From the NCBI RefSeq assembly GCF_045446075.1, contig NZ_JBJJBQ010000002.1, positions 248,001 to 312,000 of the forward strand: 64,000 bases of DNA, given 5' to 3'. The notes beneath the pieces were generated by a model. That model worked only from the letters and a program-made list of their open reading frames with translations. It ran no database searches and was not told the origin of the DNA. Below, in pieces: positions 16,699-25,504 of the stretch; within the stretch, counting starts at the first letter, position 1, and each line of letters starts with the position of its first letter. Made by a program: the position numbers and the translations under genes. This stretch comes from Flavisericum labens. Lineage in GTDB: Bacteria > Bacteroidota > Bacteroidia > Flavobacteriales > Flavobacteriaceae.

Positions 16699-17937
16699 TC
16701 AAAATTCATAAATAGTTACTCCGCTTCTTAATTTAGGTTCGATAAAGGTGCTTTTTGGCGGCATGGTTAGCCCTGAGTTGGCAATGGCCTTTAGTTCGTC
16801 TACAGTGATAGGAACCAGACCAAAACCGACCGCATATTCTCCACTATCGATTTTGGTTTTTATGGTAACTAAATCGTTTTGCCCGTGTGAATATCCTATT
16901 CTGGTGTCGCTTCGTAAATCTTTAATGCCTAAAATGGGTTCTAAAATTGTTTTGTAAAGTATTTGGGTGTCTAGTACATCTAAGGCGGTTTTAAATTTAC
17001 AAAGGTCTTTCCTGAGATATAACGAGTAAAATTCACCATCTAAATACATACTAAAGTGATGTTTGTTATTTGGCTTATATAAATCTGTCCCCCTGTTTTC
17101 AATCCGGAAAACCGTATCAAGTTTTATTAAAAACGATTCTTTTGAGAGACTGTTTAGGTCTTTTACCAGTCGATTGAATTCATGTATTCTTAATTCGGAC
17201 TCCGGAATTAAAAAACTCATGAAAAAGTTATATGGTTCGTTTCTCGTGTGATTGCTATTCTCAGATTTTAATTCTTCGGCAAGTAAAACTGACGATGCCG
17301 AACGATGGTGCCCATCTGCAATATAGATGGTTTTCATGTTATTGAATTCTTGTTCAATAACTTTAATCTGGTCTTTGTTGTCCAGTTTCCAAAGGTAATG
17401 GGTGTCTCTGTAGGTGGTAGTGAACTCGTATTCGGCCCGCTGTTTCTGTGCTTCGGAAATAATATTTGAAATGGCCTGATTGTCAGCATAGGTTAGTAAC
17501 ACGGGCTCTGCGTTAAAACCAACTGTTTTTAAATAACCTTTAAACAGGTTTTCGCGATATTCAATGGTCGCTTCGTGTTTTTTTATAATATCATTTTTAT
17601 AGTCCGTGGTACTGGCGGCGGCAATTATTCCCGAGAACGATACTTTATCGCGGTTAACTATTTTATAAATGTAGTAACTAGGGTTTTGGTCTTGAATGAA
17701 TATGCCGTCTTCCTTAAACTCTAAATATCTGTTTTTAACCAAATTATATCGGTCCTTACCTTGGATATCTTTACTGTATTTGTAGCCTGGGTTTATAATG
17801 TGTAAAAATGAGAAAGGATTGTGGTCTAAACGAGCTTCCAATTCAGATTGATTATAGCTCTGGTAAGAGCGCGATGCAACTAAACTGACTTTGTCGCGAG
17901 TAGGTCTTACTGCTTTGAATGGAAGAATTTTTGCCAT
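16699..17937 (-). CDS. DUF1015 family protein
   Basis: A 412-residue protein that matches the DUF1015 family over its length: start AKILPFKAVRPTRDKV, DHNPFSFLHIINPG, IADGHHRSASS near the middle with two adjacent His, and a C-terminal FGLVPITVDELKAIA...MPPKSTFIEPKLRSG. The family is widely distributed and often near serine or lipid metabolism genes, but no activity is established. ATG at 17937 overlaps the stop of the upstream gene (TGATG), indicating translational coupling. Confidence 0.9.
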   Translation of the reverse strand: MAKILPFKAVRPTRDKVSLVASRSYQSYNQSELEARLDHNPFSFLHIINPGYKYSKDIQGKDRYNLVKNRYLEFKEDGIFIQDQNPSYYIYKIVNRDKVSFSGIIAAASTTDYKNDIIKKHEATIEYRENLFKGYLKTVGFNAEPVLLTYADNQAISNIISEAQKQRAEYEFTTTYRDTHYLWKLDNKDQIKVIEQEFNNMKTIYIADGHHRSASSVLLAEELKSENSNHTRNEPYNFFMSFLIPESELRIHEFNRLVKDLNSLSKESFLIKLDTVFRIENRGTDLYKPNNKHHFSMYLDGEFYSLYLRKDLCKFKTALDVLDTQILYKTILEPILGIKDLRSDTRIGYSHGQNDLVTIKTKIDSGEYAVGFGLVPITVDELKAIANSGLTMPPKSTFIEPKLRSGVTIYEF

Positions 17938-18401
17938 CAAAAATGTTTTAATTTAGCAATTTGGAAAACATGTTGTAGTCTTCTTCTGAGTAAAAAATGT
18001 TTTTTTGGGATATATATGAATCTACCTTTTGAAATATAAAGGAGCCAATACTTAGGGTTTGAAACGATATTTTGAATTGTCTTTGGGTTTAATTTTGTTT
18101 CATTATCATTATCTTCAAAATATATAAAACTATCATCAAAGGATAATTTGATTTCTGAAAAAATAGGGTTATGTCCTTTAGAATTTGCCCAAAACCATAA
18201 AAAAACAATGACTATAATAGGATATATAAATGCAAATAGAGTAAAAAAAGTGCTAAAACTATCTTTGCCAAAATTAGGGATATAAAACATGCTCATTAAA
18301 ATCATTAAAGCATAAAGCCACCAAGATTTTTTAAACCTTTTACCAATTATGATTTTGGTGTATGTTTTTTTTGTTAAGCTGTAATTTTTAGTGCTAACCA
18401 T
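17937..18401 (-). CDS. Hypothetical two-helix membrane protein (YcxB-like)
   Basis: A 154-residue protein with two adjacent transmembrane helices (about residues 28-43 and 53-72) and a basic cytosolic C-terminal domain that looks like a small PH-like beta domain (IKLSFDDSFIYFEDNDNETKLN, then KYWLLYISKGRFIYIPKKHF). This layout resembles YcxB-type proteins, whose function is unknown. It overlaps by one base both the upstream dehydrogenase stop (TAATG) and the downstream DUF1015 start (TGATG), so the three genes form a tight operon. Confidence 0.75.
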   Translation of the reverse strand: MVSTKNYSLTKKTYTKIIIGKRFKKSWWLYALMILMSMFYIPNFGKDSFSTFFTLFAFIYPIIVIVFLWFWANSKGHNPIFSEIKLSFDDSFIYFEDNDNETKLNPKTIQNIVSNPKYWLLYISKGRFIYIPKKHFLLRRRLQHVFQIAKLKHF

Positions 18402-19291
18402 TACTTTAAAAATTGCTTTGCTACTTTTTCAGCTTTTTTACTATTGGAATAATCATAAAAACCTTCACCAGATTTTACGCCTAATTTACCGGCGTTAACC
18501 ATGTTAACTAATAAGGGACATGGTGCGTATTTTGGGTTTTTAAAACCATTGTACATCACATTTAAAATAGAAAGGCATACGTCCAGACCAATGAAATCGG
18601 CCAACTGCAGTGGTCCCATGGGGTGGGCCATGCCCAATTTCATTACGGTGTCTATTTCATCAACTCCGGCAACGCCATTATACAGTGTTTCTATCGATTC
18701 GTTGAGCATGGGCATTAAAATTCTGTTGGCTACAAAACCGGGGTAGTCGTTAACTTCAACAGGTGTTTTGTTAAGGGTTTTGGAAAGCTCCATGATGCTT
18801 TTTGTAATCTCATCAGTTGTGTTGTAACCGCGAATAATTTCAACCAATTGCATAATGGGCACAGGGTTCATAAAATGCATACCTATAACACGCTCGGGTT
18901 TTGAGGTTACCGCCGCAATTTGAGTTATGGAAATGGAAGACGTGTTGGTGGCTAAAATGGTTTCGCCTGAACAAATTTCGTCTAGCTCTGTGAAAATCTT
19001 CAGCTTTAAATCTAAGTTTTCGGTTGCCGCTTCAACAACTAAATCGGCGTTTTTTACCCCGTTTCCAATCTCAGTAAATGTGGAAATATTGGCTAAAGTT
19101 TCTGTTTTGTCAGCTTCTGATATTTTTTCTTTGGCCACCATTCTATCCAAATTTTTAGAAATGGTTTTTATGCTACGTTCCAGGGAAGCTTCATTAATAT
19201 CAATAAGGTTAACTTTAAAACCACTTTGAGCAAAAGTATGTGCAATACCATTGCCCATGGTGCCTGCGCCAATAACTGCAATGTTTTTCAT
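18401..19291 (-). CDS. 3-hydroxyacyl-CoA (3-hydroxybutyryl-CoA) dehydrogenase
   Basis: A 296-residue single-function NAD(P)-dependent dehydrogenase. The Rossmann motif GAGTMGNGIAHTFAQSG is at residues 8-24; NTSSISIT and the catalytic segment GMHFMNPVPIM with its His follow; the C-terminal domain has MAHPMGPLQLADFIGLD. It oxidises 3-hydroxyacyl-CoA to 3-ketoacyl-CoA in fatty acid or butyrate/PHB-type metabolism. I chose ATG at 19291 (MKNIAVIGAG) over upstream in-frame starts. It is the first gene of the operon with the membrane protein and the DUF1015 gene. Confidence 0.93.
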   Translation of the reverse strand: MKNIAVIGAGTMGNGIAHTFAQSGFKVNLIDINEASLERSIKTISKNLDRMVAKEKISEADKTETLANISTFTEIGNGVKNADLVVEAATENLDLKLKIFTELDEICSGETILATNTSSISITQIAAVTSKPERVIGMHFMNPVPIMQLVEIIRGYNTTDEITKSIMELSKTLNKTPVEVNDYPGFVANRILMPMLNESIETLYNGVAGVDEIDTVMKLGMAHPMGPLQLADFIGLDVCLSILNVMYNGFKNPKYAPCPLLVNMVNAGKLGVKSGEGFYDYSNSKKAEKVAKQFLK

Positions 19292-19392
19292 GTGTTTTAT
19301 ATTTTGAAATAGCAACGAAACATAGTTTTGCTAAGTTGAAATTCAATATTAATTTTAAAAGACGGTTATGCCATGTCGATGACAAAAATCAC

Positions 19393-20352
19393 TTAAAAGC
19401 AATCAATAATTTGGTTGGCTACACGCAATGCTTCGGTACCATCGTGCAGGGTAACCTCTGGAGCCCTATTGTTGTTTATCGCTTCAGCAAACGACTCTAA
19501 TTCATCTAAAATAGAGTTGTTTTCCGGAATAGACGGATTATCAAAATAAATCTGTTTTTTCACACCTTCAGCGTTTTGAAGAATCATATCAAAATCTCCA
19601 GGGGTTTCCGGGGCGTCCTTCATTTTAACCACCTCACATTTTTTAGTTAGAAAATCAACCGATATGTAAGCGTCTTTTTGAAAAAACCGTGCTTTACGCA
19701 TTTTTTTCAATGAAATACGACTCGCCGTTAAGTTGGCCACACAACCATTTTCGAATTCTAAACGGGCATTAGCTATATCTGGCGTGTCACTAATAACCGC
19801 CACACCGCTTGCAGAAATGTGCTTCACCTTCGATTTCACAATACTTAAAATAATATCAATATCATGAATCATCAAATCTAAAACCACGGGTACATCAGTA
19901 CCTCTCGGATTAAATTCTGCCAGTCGGTGGGTTTCGATAAACATGGGTGACTTGATGTCTTCTTTTACAGCAAGATAAGCGGGGTTAAATCGTTCTACAT
20001 GTCCAACTTGCCCACGAAGGTTGTTCTGCGCTAGTAATTGTCTGATGTGTTCGGCTTCTTCAACAGTATTGGTAATAGGTTTTTCAATAAAAATATGTTT
20101 CCCTTTCGCAATAGCTTGTTTGGCACAATCGTAATGCGATAAAGTTGGTGTTACAATATCTACCATATCAACGGCATCAATAAGCGTATCAACAGAGTTG
20201 AAAAACTTATACCCAAATTCTTCTTCAATTTTTTTTCCGTGGGTTTCATCGGCGTCATAAAAGCCAATCAGCTCATATTTTTCAGATTGTTTAAGAAGTC
20301 TTAAATGAATTTTTCCTAAGTGGCCTGCACCAAGAACACCTGCTTTTAGCAT
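19393..20352 (-). CDS. Gfo/Idh/MocA family oxidoreductase
   Basis: A 319-residue NAD(P)-dependent oxidoreductase. The dinucleotide motif is GVLGAGHLGKIH at residues 5-16 and the family signature HIFIEKPITN, with the Lys of EKP, is near residue 90. The C-terminal alpha/beta domain carries EFNPRGTDVPVVLDLMIHDID, with the His-Asp region used in catalysis. Members act on sugars, inositol or biliverdin-like substrates; the substrate here cannot be read from the sequence. Divergent from pcm across 158 bases. Confidence 0.9.
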   Translation of the reverse strand: MLKAGVLGAGHLGKIHLRLLKQSEKYELIGFYDADETHGKKIEEEFGYKFFNSVDTLIDAVDMVDIVTPTLSHYDCAKQAIAKGKHIFIEKPITNTVEEAEHIRQLLAQNNLRGQVGHVERFNPAYLAVKEDIKSPMFIETHRLAEFNPRGTDVPVVLDLMIHDIDIILSIVKSKVKHISASGVAVISDTPDIANARLEFENGCVANLTASRISLKKMRKARFFQKDAYISVDFLTKKCEVVKMKDAPETPGDFDMILQNAEGVKKQIYFDNPSIPENNSILDELESFAEAINNNRAPEVTLHDGTEALRVANQIIDCF

Positions 20353-20510
20353 AATTTTTACGTTTTCAACAAAAATAAGATAATTAAAACGTCAATTTAA
20401 GGAATTCGCCCTAATTTTTAATCCAGATAAGCTTAAAAATAAAATCTGAATAAATTGTTTTTAGGCTTTAAAATGTTTGAGTAATTTTAGCCAACTAAAC
20501 TAAATCAAAA

Positions 20511-21152
20511 TTGAAAGACACATTTAAGCATAAAGGATTAAGACAACAACTTGTTAATGGTTTAAGAAACAAAGGTATTAGGGATGAGGCCGTTTTAAAT
20601 GCCATTAACAATATCCCTAGACATTTGTTTATGGATTCTGGCTTTTTGCATTATGCTTATGTAGATAAAGCGTTTCCTATTGCTGCAGACCAAACGATAT
20701 CTCAACCCTATACCGTGGCTTTTCAGACGGAACTTTTGCAAATTAAAAAAGGGGACAAAATTCTTGAAATAGGTACAGGTAGTGGCTATCAAACGGCAGT
20801 TTTATGTGAAATGGGAGCCAAAGTTTACAGTATTGAGCGCCAAAACGAATTATTTAAGAAAACAAGTAAATTTCTCCCTAAGTTGGGTTATCGTGCTAAA
20901 AAACTGGTTTTTGGAGATGGTTATGCAGGTTTGGAGGAAGAGGCTCCTTTTGATGGTATTTTGGTAACTGCTGGAGCACCTTTTGTACCCAAACCTTTGT
21001 TAGGGCAGTTGAAAATAGGAGGGCGTTTAGTCATACCCGTTGGTAATGATGTGCAGGAAATGACCATGTTTACCCGAAAAGGCCCTAAAGAATTTGATAA
21101 AGAAGAGTTTGGTGCTTTTCGGTTTGTACCGCTTTTGGAGGATAAGAATTAG
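20511..21152 (+). CDS. pcm: Protein-L-isoaspartate O-methyltransferase
   Basis: A 213-residue SAM-dependent repair enzyme that methylates isoaspartyl residues in damaged proteins. Motif I is ILEIGTGSGYQTAVL near residue 84; the family-specific ADQTISQPYTVAFQTE stretch precedes it, and the catalytic VTAGAPFVPKPLL segment follows. The start is TTG at 20511: a TAA stop lies five codons upstream in frame and no ATG fits. TAATTTTA at 20482-20489 is a near-consensus -7 element. It ends 3 bases before the convergent gene. Confidence 0.93.
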   Translation: MKDTFKHKGLRQQLVNGLRNKGIRDEAVLNAINNIPRHLFMDSGFLHYAYVDKAFPIAADQTISQPYTVAFQTELLQIKKGDKILEIGTGSGYQTAVLCEMGAKVYSIERQNELFKKTSKFLPKLGYRAKKLVFGDGYAGLEEEAPFDGILVTAGAPFVPKPLLGQLKIGGRLVIPVGNDVQEMTMFTRKGPKEFDKEEFGAFRFVPLLEDKN

Positions 21153-21155
21153 TTG

Positions 21156-21596
21156 TTAATCCCAAACGAATTTCCATGAATTGTCCGGTTGCCTTTTCCA
21201 AACGGTATGGAAAATGCCGTCACTGGTTTTTGTGTTTCCCAAAGAGTCTTGGTATTCAAAAGTGTATTTGCCATAGGTGTAAGCTAAATCTCCAGAAGCT
21301 GAAACGTCTACAAAATCTGGTTTCCATGATAAACCTTTTGAGGTACTGTTTTTCATAAAAACTTTAATACTGTCTTTTCCTTTGATGAGTTCGTTGTTTC
21401 TAAGTAAAACACCTTCGTTCGCTACAAAATTTAAAAACGCAATACGCATTCCTTTTTCTTTAGACATGTTACAAAACTCGAGTTCGGTTTGGATAACCTC
21501 TTTTTTCCATTCTTCAATCATGTTCTTATCAACACTTTTTCCGCAGGACTGATAAATGAAAATATAGGATATGAATACAAAAGAATATTTTTTCAT
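21156..21596 (-). CDS. Lipoprotein with NTF2-like/DUF4440 domain
   Basis: A 146-residue protein with a short hydrophobic signal ending in a lipobox-like IYQSC, so it is probably lipidated at about Cys18. The rest reads as an NTF2-like fold of the DUF4440/SnoaL type: EGMRIAFLNFVANEGVLLR-like helix, GKDSIKVFMKN, then antiparallel strands ending DGIFHTVWKRQPDNSWKFVWD. Such domains bind small molecules or are structural; no catalytic activity can be assigned. It is followed by two other small genes on the same strand. Confidence 0.8.
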   Translation of the reverse strand: MKKYSFVFISYIFIYQSCGKSVDKNMIEEWKKEVIQTELEFCNMSKEKGMRIAFLNFVANEGVLLRNNELIKGKDSIKVFMKNSTSKGLSWKPDFVDVSASGDLAYTYGKYTFEYQDSLGNTKTSDGIFHTVWKRQPDNSWKFVWD

Positions 21597-21623
21597 CGTT
21601 TTAATATGTTAGTTTCAAAACCG

Positions 21624-22139
21624 TCAATACTCTTTGTGTTTTTTTTCTTGCTGATAGGTTTTTATTTTCTCCTTACCTTGTTTTCGGCTCCAAGCGTTTA
21701 ATTGGTCGCGTTCCTTTTTGTAATCCATAAACGGTACGGAATACCCGCAGGAGGTTTGTACCAGGTTTATTTCCATTTCAATGATTTGCCGAAAGCCTGT
21801 GTTTTCTTCAAATAAGCCAATGTGTTTTTGGAATTGGAGATCGTTTTCATGATAAATTTTAGCATGGCCGTATAACCTTAAAATAAGTGGTTTCCCTTCA
21901 AAAGCGCAGAACATAATCGTCATTCTATCGTTTTTTAAAAGATGGGCTGCCGTTTCATTGCCGCTTCCGGTAAGATTTAACCAAACCAGTTTGTTCGGAC
22001 TTAGTACTCGAAGTGTGTCGTATCCCTTTGGAGAAACATTCACGCGGCCATCTGCTACAGCTGTAGCAACAAAAAAGAGGTGCTGTTTGCTTATGAATTC
22101 CTCAAGCTCAGGCGTTATTTCTGGAAGTTGTTTGCCCAT
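21624..22139 (-). CDS. Pyridoxamine 5'-phosphate oxidase-like flavin-binding protein
   Basis: A 171-residue split-barrel protein of the PNPOx-like family (FMN- or F420-type binding). Characteristic parts are FVATAVADGRVNVSPKGYDTLRVL near residue 23, GNETAAHLLKNDRMTIMFCAF, and a C-terminal SCGYSVPFM segment. Family members are general redox or heme/flavin binding proteins, not true PdxH. It lies between two NTF2-like exported proteins; no pathway is evident. Confidence 0.88.
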   Translation of the reverse strand: MGKQLPEITPELEEFISKQHLFFVATAVADGRVNVSPKGYDTLRVLSPNKLVWLNLTGSGNETAAHLLKNDRMTIMFCAFEGKPLILRLYGHAKIYHENDLQFQKHIGLFEENTGFRQIIEMEINLVQTSCGYSVPFMDYKKERDQLNAWSRKQGKEKIKTYQQEKKHKEY

Positions 22140-22149
22140 AATTTAATTA

Positions 22150-22695
22150 TTAGGGCAGGTATTTTTTGGGAATTGGGTTTTCGTCATTTTCTTGCGACCA
22201 GAATACATTAACAATCCACCATCGCGTACCATCATAAAACAATTGGATACTGTTGATGCCACGCATAAATGGCTTTTCGTCTTCCTTGGAATGATAAGAT
22301 TCGTAAGTGCTGAAAACTTGCACCATGTTTCCAAAATGCTCTACTTTACGGTGAATTTCTTTTTCTATAAATCCGTGCTCAACCAACCATTTCCCCGAAG
22401 TTTTTACATATTCTTTAGGTGACATGTATCTTGTTTGATAGAAAAAGTCTTCGTCAAGGTAGGCCACTATTAACTTGGCATCGGGTTTAAATAGATAATG
22501 AAACAGTTTCCAATTTCTTTTTTCTTCCTTTTCCCCAGAAATGGTTGAATAAAGCGTATTAATGGTTTTGTCTAGTGTAAGTACTGCCGTGGTGTCAATT
22601 TCTTTTTCTTCTTTTTGTTCTGTTTTATCTTTGTCTTGGGCATGAAATGATAAAGAAATAAATCCTATTAAGAGTAGGGCTAATAATTTTTTCAT
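22150..22695 (-). CDS. Exported NTF2-like hypothetical protein
   Basis: A 181-residue protein with a signal peptide (about residues 1-19, ending SFHAQD). A short acidic linker is followed by an NTF2-like domain with GEKEEKRNWKLFHYLFKPDAKL, and strands ending RWWIVNVFWSQENDENPIP. It appears to be a common Bacteroidetes exported hypothetical. Ten bases separate it from the next gene on the same strand. Confidence 0.75.
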   Translation of the reverse strand: MKKLLALLLIGFISLSFHAQDKDKTEQKEEKEIDTTAVLTLDKTINTLYSTISGEKEEKRNWKLFHYLFKPDAKLIVAYLDEDFFYQTRYMSPKEYVKTSGKWLVEHGFIEKEIHRKVEHFGNMVQVFSTYESYHSKEDEKPFMRGINSIQLFYDGTRWWIVNVFWSQENDENPIPKKYLP

Positions 22696-22740
22696 TTTTA
22701 TTTGGTATTTTTTAAGAAGGTCTTGTATACTGAAATAGGT

Positions 22741-23199
22741 TTAACGGTAGGCCTTTTTGATTCGGTCTAGATTACGCTTGTTGTCTCTATCTTTAATGGT
22801 ATCGCGCTTATCGTAAAGTTTTTTACCTTTTGCTAAGGCTATCACTAATTTGGCCAAGCCATTTTCGTTAATGAACAAGCGCAAAGGAATAATGGTAAGC
22901 CCAGTATTTTGAACTTCCTTATACAGTTTTTTTAATTCTTTTTTGTTTAACAGTAGTTTGCGTACAGCTTTAGGCATGTGGTTGTAATGCGTACCATATT
23001 TATATTCTTCAATGGTCATGTTTACAACAAAAAGTTCGCCATTATCGTTAAACTCACAAAAACTTTCAGCAATAGAAGCCTTACTGCTTCTTATCGATTT
23101 GATTTCAGTTCCTGATAGAACAATACCAGCAGTATATTTATCCAATATTTCATATTGAAACCGCGCTTTTTTGTTCTGTATGTTGATGTTTTTCTGCAT
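22741..23199 (-). CDS. smpB: SsrA-binding protein SmpB
   Basis: A 152-residue RNA-binding protein that works with tmRNA to rescue stalled ribosomes. The family core is clear: N-terminal NKKARFQYEILDKYTAGIVLSGTEIKSIR in pieces, LFVVNMTIEEYKYG, LLLNKKELKKLY, and the basic tail KGKKLYDKRDTIKDRDNKR. Start chosen at ATG 23199 (MQKNIN), since the nearby upstream option is a TTG with an atypical extension. No tmRNA gene was found in the window. Confidence 0.97.
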   Translation of the reverse strand: MQKNINIQNKKARFQYEILDKYTAGIVLSGTEIKSIRSSKASIAESFCEFNDNGELFVVNMTIEEYKYGTHYNHMPKAVRKLLLNKKELKKLYKEVQNTGLTIIPLRLFINENGLAKLVIALAKGKKLYDKRDTIKDRDNKRNLDRIKKAYR

Positions 23200-23248
23200 G
23201 ACGCACAAAACTACATAATTTCATTAGAGAAATTTATAGAGCGAGCCA

Positions 23249-23458
23249 TTAATTTTTCATTGTAAAGCCTAATTTTACCGTAACTTGCCACATATCAACA
23301 CGGCCATCTTTTATGTTGCCACGTGTGTCCATAACTTCAAACCATCTTAAGTTTTGTATTGATGTTGAAGCTTTTTTAACAGCGTTCTCAATCGCATCAT
23401 CGCTAGATTTAGCTGAAGTGCCTACAATTTCGATTTTTTTATAAATATGTTCATCCAT
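23249..23458 (-). CDS. Dodecin family flavin-binding protein
   Basis: A 69-residue dodecin: an N-terminal strand YKKIEIVGTS, a single helix DDAIENAVKKASTSIQNLRW, and two strands ending VTVKLGFTM. Dodecins form hollow dodecamers that store flavin or coenzyme A. It is divergent from lpdA across a 300-base region, and a -7-like TATCTTAA lies on the minus strand near 23489-23482. Confidence 0.9.
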   Translation of the reverse strand: MDEHIYKKIEIVGTSAKSSDDAIENAVKKASTSIQNLRWFEVMDTRGNIKDGRVDMWQVTVKLGFTMKN

Positions 23459-23758
23459 AATTTAAGGTTTTATTAGTGAATTATTAAGATACGAAAAAAA
23501 TAGGGGTGTTGAAAATTAAGTTTTTTAACTTAAAAAAAACCTTATAAATACAGAAGGATAATCGATTACATTATAAATGGGTTTAATATAGAAAACCTGT
23601 TAAAATTTTAATCTATATTTACGATTTAGGGAAAATTATTATGCTTTTTCTTGAAAATTGATATTTCAATCTATTAACATGGCTTTTTTATTGCCTTACA
23701 ATAAAACATTCGTATTTTTGATTCTGTCTTAAAAATTAATGAATTTCAAATTAAAAAT
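23459..23758. other. Divergent 300-base intergenic region between dodecin and lpdA
   Basis: No gene is seen. It holds the likely promoters of both neighbours. A TTAAGTT / AACTTAA inverted repeat with a 4-base centre occurs at 23516-23533, and the consensus promoter for lpdA is near the right end. Confidence 0.6.
23691..23720 (+). promoter_or_regulatory. Consensus Bacteroidetes promoter for lpdA
   Basis: TTG at 23691-23693, a 19-base spacer and TATTTTTG at 23713-23720 match TTG-N19-TAnnTTTG exactly. Transcription would begin at about 23726, leaving a leader of some 30 bases before ATG at 23759. This is the best promoter match in the window. Confidence 0.75.
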
Positions 23759-25159
23759 ATGAACTCATATGATGTAGCCGTAATCGGCTCTGGTCCTGGA
23801 GGATACGTTGCGGCCATTCGTTGCGCGCAGTTAGGCATGAAAACTGCCATAATAGAAAAATATTCAACTTTGGGAGGTACTTGCTTAAATGTAGGGTGTA
23901 TTCCGAGTAAAGCGCTTCTAGATTCTTCTCACCATTATGAAGATGCGGTAAAGCATTTTGAAGAGCACGGCATTGAAATTCCGGGTGATGTTAAAGTGAA
24001 TTTAGAGAAAATGATTGCCCGTAAGCAGGCCGTTGTAGACCAAACAACAGGAGGTATCGATTTTTTAATGAAAAAAAATAAAATTGATGTTTACCAAGGC
24101 TTGGGAAGCTTTAAAGATGCCACGCATATTAAAATTGAATGTGATGAAAACACCGAAATTGAGGCTAAGAATTCAATTATTGCTACAGGTAGTAAACCTT
24201 CAAGTTTGCCTTTTATTGAGATTGATAAAGAGCGCATCATCACATCAACCGAAGCTTTAAAACTTAAGGAAATCCCCGAGCACTTAATTATTATTGGAGG
24301 AGGCGTTATAGGTTTAGAGCTTGGGCAAGTTTATAAACGTTTAGGAGCAGAAGTTTCTGTGGTTGAGTACATGGATCGCATTATTCCTACCATGGACAGT
24401 GGTCTGTCAAAAGAGTTGAATAAAGTTTTAAAGAAACAGAAGTTTAAAATCAATACGTCGCATAAAGTGAAGTCTGTTGAGAGAAAAGGCGATGCCGTTA
24501 TTGTAAAAGCAGACAATAAAAAAGGCGAAGAGGTTGAGTTTAAAGGAGATTACTGTTTGGTTTCTGTTGGGCGTCGTCCATACACCGACGGATTGAACGC
24601 AGACGCAGCTGGCGTTAAAATTAACGACAGGGGACAAATAGAAGTGAATGACCACCTGCAAACCACTGCTTCAAATATTTACGCGATTGGTGATGTAGTT
24701 AAAGGAGCGATGTTGGCACATAAAGCTGAAGAAGAAGGCGTTTTTGTAGCCGAAACTTTAGCTGGGCAAAAACCACACATCGATTATAATTTAATACCTG
24801 GAGTGGTTTACACTTGGCCAGAAGTGGCTGCAGTTGGTAAAACGGAAGAGCAATTAAAAGAAGCTGGAGTAGATTATAAATTGGGTCAATTTCCTATGCG
24901 TGCCTTAGGAAGAGCAAGAGCCAGTATGGATATTGATGGATTTGTGAAAGTTTTAGCCGATAAAAACACCGATGAAATTTTAGGTGTTCACATGGTTGGT
25001 GCCCGAGCTGCCGATATGATTGCTGAAGCTGTAGTGGCGATGGAGTATCGTGCCTCTGCAGAAGATATATCACGTATGTCTCATGCACATCCTACATTTA
25101 CGGAAGCGATAAAAGAAGCTGCATTGGCCGCTACTGATGATAGGGCTTTGCATATCTAG
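23759..25159 (+). CDS. lpdA: Dihydrolipoyl dehydrogenase (E3)
   Basis: A 466-residue flavoprotein disulfide reductase, the E3 component of 2-oxoacid dehydrogenase complexes and the glycine cleavage system. FAD motif GSGPGGYVAA at residues 10-19, redox pair Cys42/Cys47 in GGTCLNVGCIPSK, NAD motif IIGGGVIGLELG, and the C-terminal His444-Glu449 pair in HAHPTFTEA. It stands alone, not in a pdh or ogdh operon, with a consensus promoter upstream and a strong terminator downstream, so it is probably a single-gene unit serving several complexes. Confidence 0.97.
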   Translation: MNSYDVAVIGSGPGGYVAAIRCAQLGMKTAIIEKYSTLGGTCLNVGCIPSKALLDSSHHYEDAVKHFEEHGIEIPGDVKVNLEKMIARKQAVVDQTTGGIDFLMKKNKIDVYQGLGSFKDATHIKIECDENTEIEAKNSIIATGSKPSSLPFIEIDKERIITSTEALKLKEIPEHLIIIGGGVIGLELGQVYKRLGAEVSVVEYMDRIIPTMDSGLSKELNKVLKKQKFKINTSHKVKSVERKGDAVIVKADNKKGEEVEFKGDYCLVSVGRRPYTDGLNADAAGVKINDRGQIEVNDHLQTTASNIYAIGDVVKGAMLAHKAEEEGVFVAETLAGQKPHIDYNLIPGVVYTWPEVAAVGKTEEQLKEAGVDYKLGQFPMRALGRARASMDIDGFVKVLADKNTDEILGVHMVGARAADMIAEAVVAMEYRASAEDISRMSHAHPTFTEAIKEAALAATDDRALHI

Positions 25160-25192
25160 AATGGTATTCCTTCAAATTACATAGTATTTCAG

Positions 25193-25227
25193 AAAAAGCG
25201 AACGACAAGAAGTTCGCTTTTTTTTTT
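25193..25227 (+). terminator. Rho-independent terminator of lpdA
   Basis: GCGAAC (25198-25203), an 8-base loop and GTTCGC (25212-25217) form the stem, extended by an A-run pairing with the T-run; ten T follow (25218-25227). It starts 33 bases after the lpdA stop. Confidence 0.9.
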
Positions 25228-25504
25228 GCTTCTTTTTCAATTTTTTTTGAAGGCAGTATAGCAGTCTATATCTCTTAATTTCATAGAAGAGGTTTTTAGG
25301 TTATTTTTTTAATCACTTTGCTTTCAGATGAATAGGTGTATAGGTTATTCCCAGTCTAAATTACAGCCTTTTCTGAGTAGTAAATGCGTAATAGCTAAAG
25401 ACCCTACAATATTTAATAATTCTATTTTTATGCCAATTTTTTGTGACCCATTAAAAAATATGTGTCTTAATATCTAATAGCAACTAAATAGCAATTAGCT
25501 AAAC
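25228..25504. other. Intergenic region upstream of sigma factor gene
   Basis: Together with the terminator before it, this makes a 345-base gene-free gap. No ORF or RNA gene was recognised. Near the right end the octamer AATAGCAA occurs at 25476-25483 and 25487-25494, an 11-base period (one helical turn), close to the TTG start at 25505; it may be part of a promoter or operator. Confidence 0.4.

Noticed and set aside
25434..25459. ATTTTTT / AAAAAAT hairpin before the sigma factor gene
   Set aside because: Seven A/T pairs with a 10-base loop are expected often in such AT-rich DNA, and no further support was found.
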